Part shown: piece after piece, positions 5,799-5,893 of the stretch
Numbering within the stretch: position 1 is the stretch's first letter
How the letters are laid out: each line of letters opens with the position of its first letter
Notes under the pieces: generated by a model
Seen by the model: the letters and a program-made list of their open reading frames with translations, nothing else
Told to the model about the DNA's origin: nothing
Database searches by the model: none
Source of the DNA: Candidatus Wildermuthbacteria bacterium RIFCSPHIGHO2_12_FULL_40_12
Lineage (GTDB): Bacteria; Patescibacteriota; Minisyncoccia; Minisyncoccales; 2-12-FULL-40-12
NCBI GenBank assembly: GCA_001823315.1
Contig: MHUC01000024.1
Location: 1 to 5,893, forward strand
Length of the DNA: 5,893 bases
Direction of reading: 5' to 3'
Position numbers and translations under genes: made by a program

Positions 5799-5870
5799 GC
5801 CAGGGTAGCTTAGTGGTAGAGCACAGGATTCATATCCCTGCGGTCGTGGGTTCGATCCCCACCCCTGGTA
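5799..5870 (+). tRNA. tRNA with CAT anticodon (elongator Met, or Ile2 read by lysidine)
   Basis: A full cloverleaf of 72 bases can be drawn. The acceptor arms GCCAGGG (5799-5805) and CCCTGGT (5863-5869) pair with a G-U at position 1-72. The D stem is GCTT/GAGC, the anticodon loop is TTCATAT (5829-5835) with CAT at 5831-5833, the variable loop is CGGTC, and the T arm is GTGGG-TTCGATC-CCCAC. The discriminator is A5870; the next bases are CAA, so CCA must be added by an enzyme. C11-G24 argues against an initiator, as does the absence of the third G-C pair in the anticodon stem. The closing pair 31-39 is an A-C mismatch. Elongator Met and Ile2 cannot be separated from sequence reading alone. Confidence 0.93.
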
Positions 5871-5893
5871 CAATTAAGATTTGATCAAACCAA

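Noticed and set aside
5739..5873. 45-codon N-terminal extension of MurL, encoded antisense to the tRNA
   Set aside because: The extension (beginning MYQGWGSNPRP) is the well-known false peptide read from the antisense of a tRNA gene. A perfect TATAAT and the family-like start support the ATG at 5738.
5880..5889. TTTGATCAAA perfect palindrome after the tRNA
   Set aside because: A 10-base palindrome in AT-rich DNA at the window edge is expected by chance. There is no T-run to make it a terminator.
1..5893. CRISPR array or insertion sequence
   Set aside because: There are no spaced identical repeats and no transposase-like reading frame. The only repeats are the heptad array, the yidD 3' pair and one inverted repeat.

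Overview
The window is an AT-rich bacterial segment with tightly packed short genes and few convincing Shine-Dalgarno sites. The tRNA does not encode CCA, and the murein pathway uses a MurD2/MurL-type solution. This combination is most like a Patescibacteria (Candidate Phyla Radiation) genome; that placement is an inference from style and gene content, and no marker gene here proves it. TAA, TAG and TGA are all used as stops. TGA ends murL inside an ATGA overlap, so the standard bacterial code (table 11) fits, not the UGA=Gly code of Gracilibacteria.

Right part (about 5875 down to 1765). A CAT-anticodon tRNA lies on the plus strand. Starting divergently from just beside it, a compact minus-strand block reads murL (PP-loop ATPase fold, UDP-MurNAc-L-Ala-L-Glu epimerase family), then a MurD-family ligase that overlaps murL by 4 bases, then trpS 15 bases on, then a short acylphosphatase gene 6 bases on. 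The ligase is probably of the L-Glu-adding MurD2 kind. Both lysines that would be expected around the D-glutamate pocket are replaced, and murL is its translational partner. The inferred route is that the ligase adds L-Glu to UDP-MurNAc-L-Ala and MurL then inverts it to D-Glu, so no free D-Glu from a racemase would be needed.

Left part (1 to 1764). yidD, on the minus strand, is flanked by two plus-strand accessory genes. One encodes a 182-residue protein with features of the ART-PolyVal-like ADP-ribosyltransferase fold. The other encodes a 241-residue protein of unknown family with a charged, coiled-coil-like N terminus. The unknown gene sits between the intact 3' end of yidD and a second, diverged copy of the yidD 3' end at 51-101. 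That copy abuts a 7-nt periodic AT-rich repeat at the window edge. This layout is what integration or recombination at the 3' end of yidD would leave, although no integrase is visible.

A recurring detail is that three genes (the unknown gene, the ART-like gene and murL) have a -10-like hexamer ending exactly 7 nt before the chosen ATG. This suggests leaderless mRNAs. No intergenic gap exceeds 300 bases; the gaps hold only promoters, an inverted repeat and the heptad repeat.
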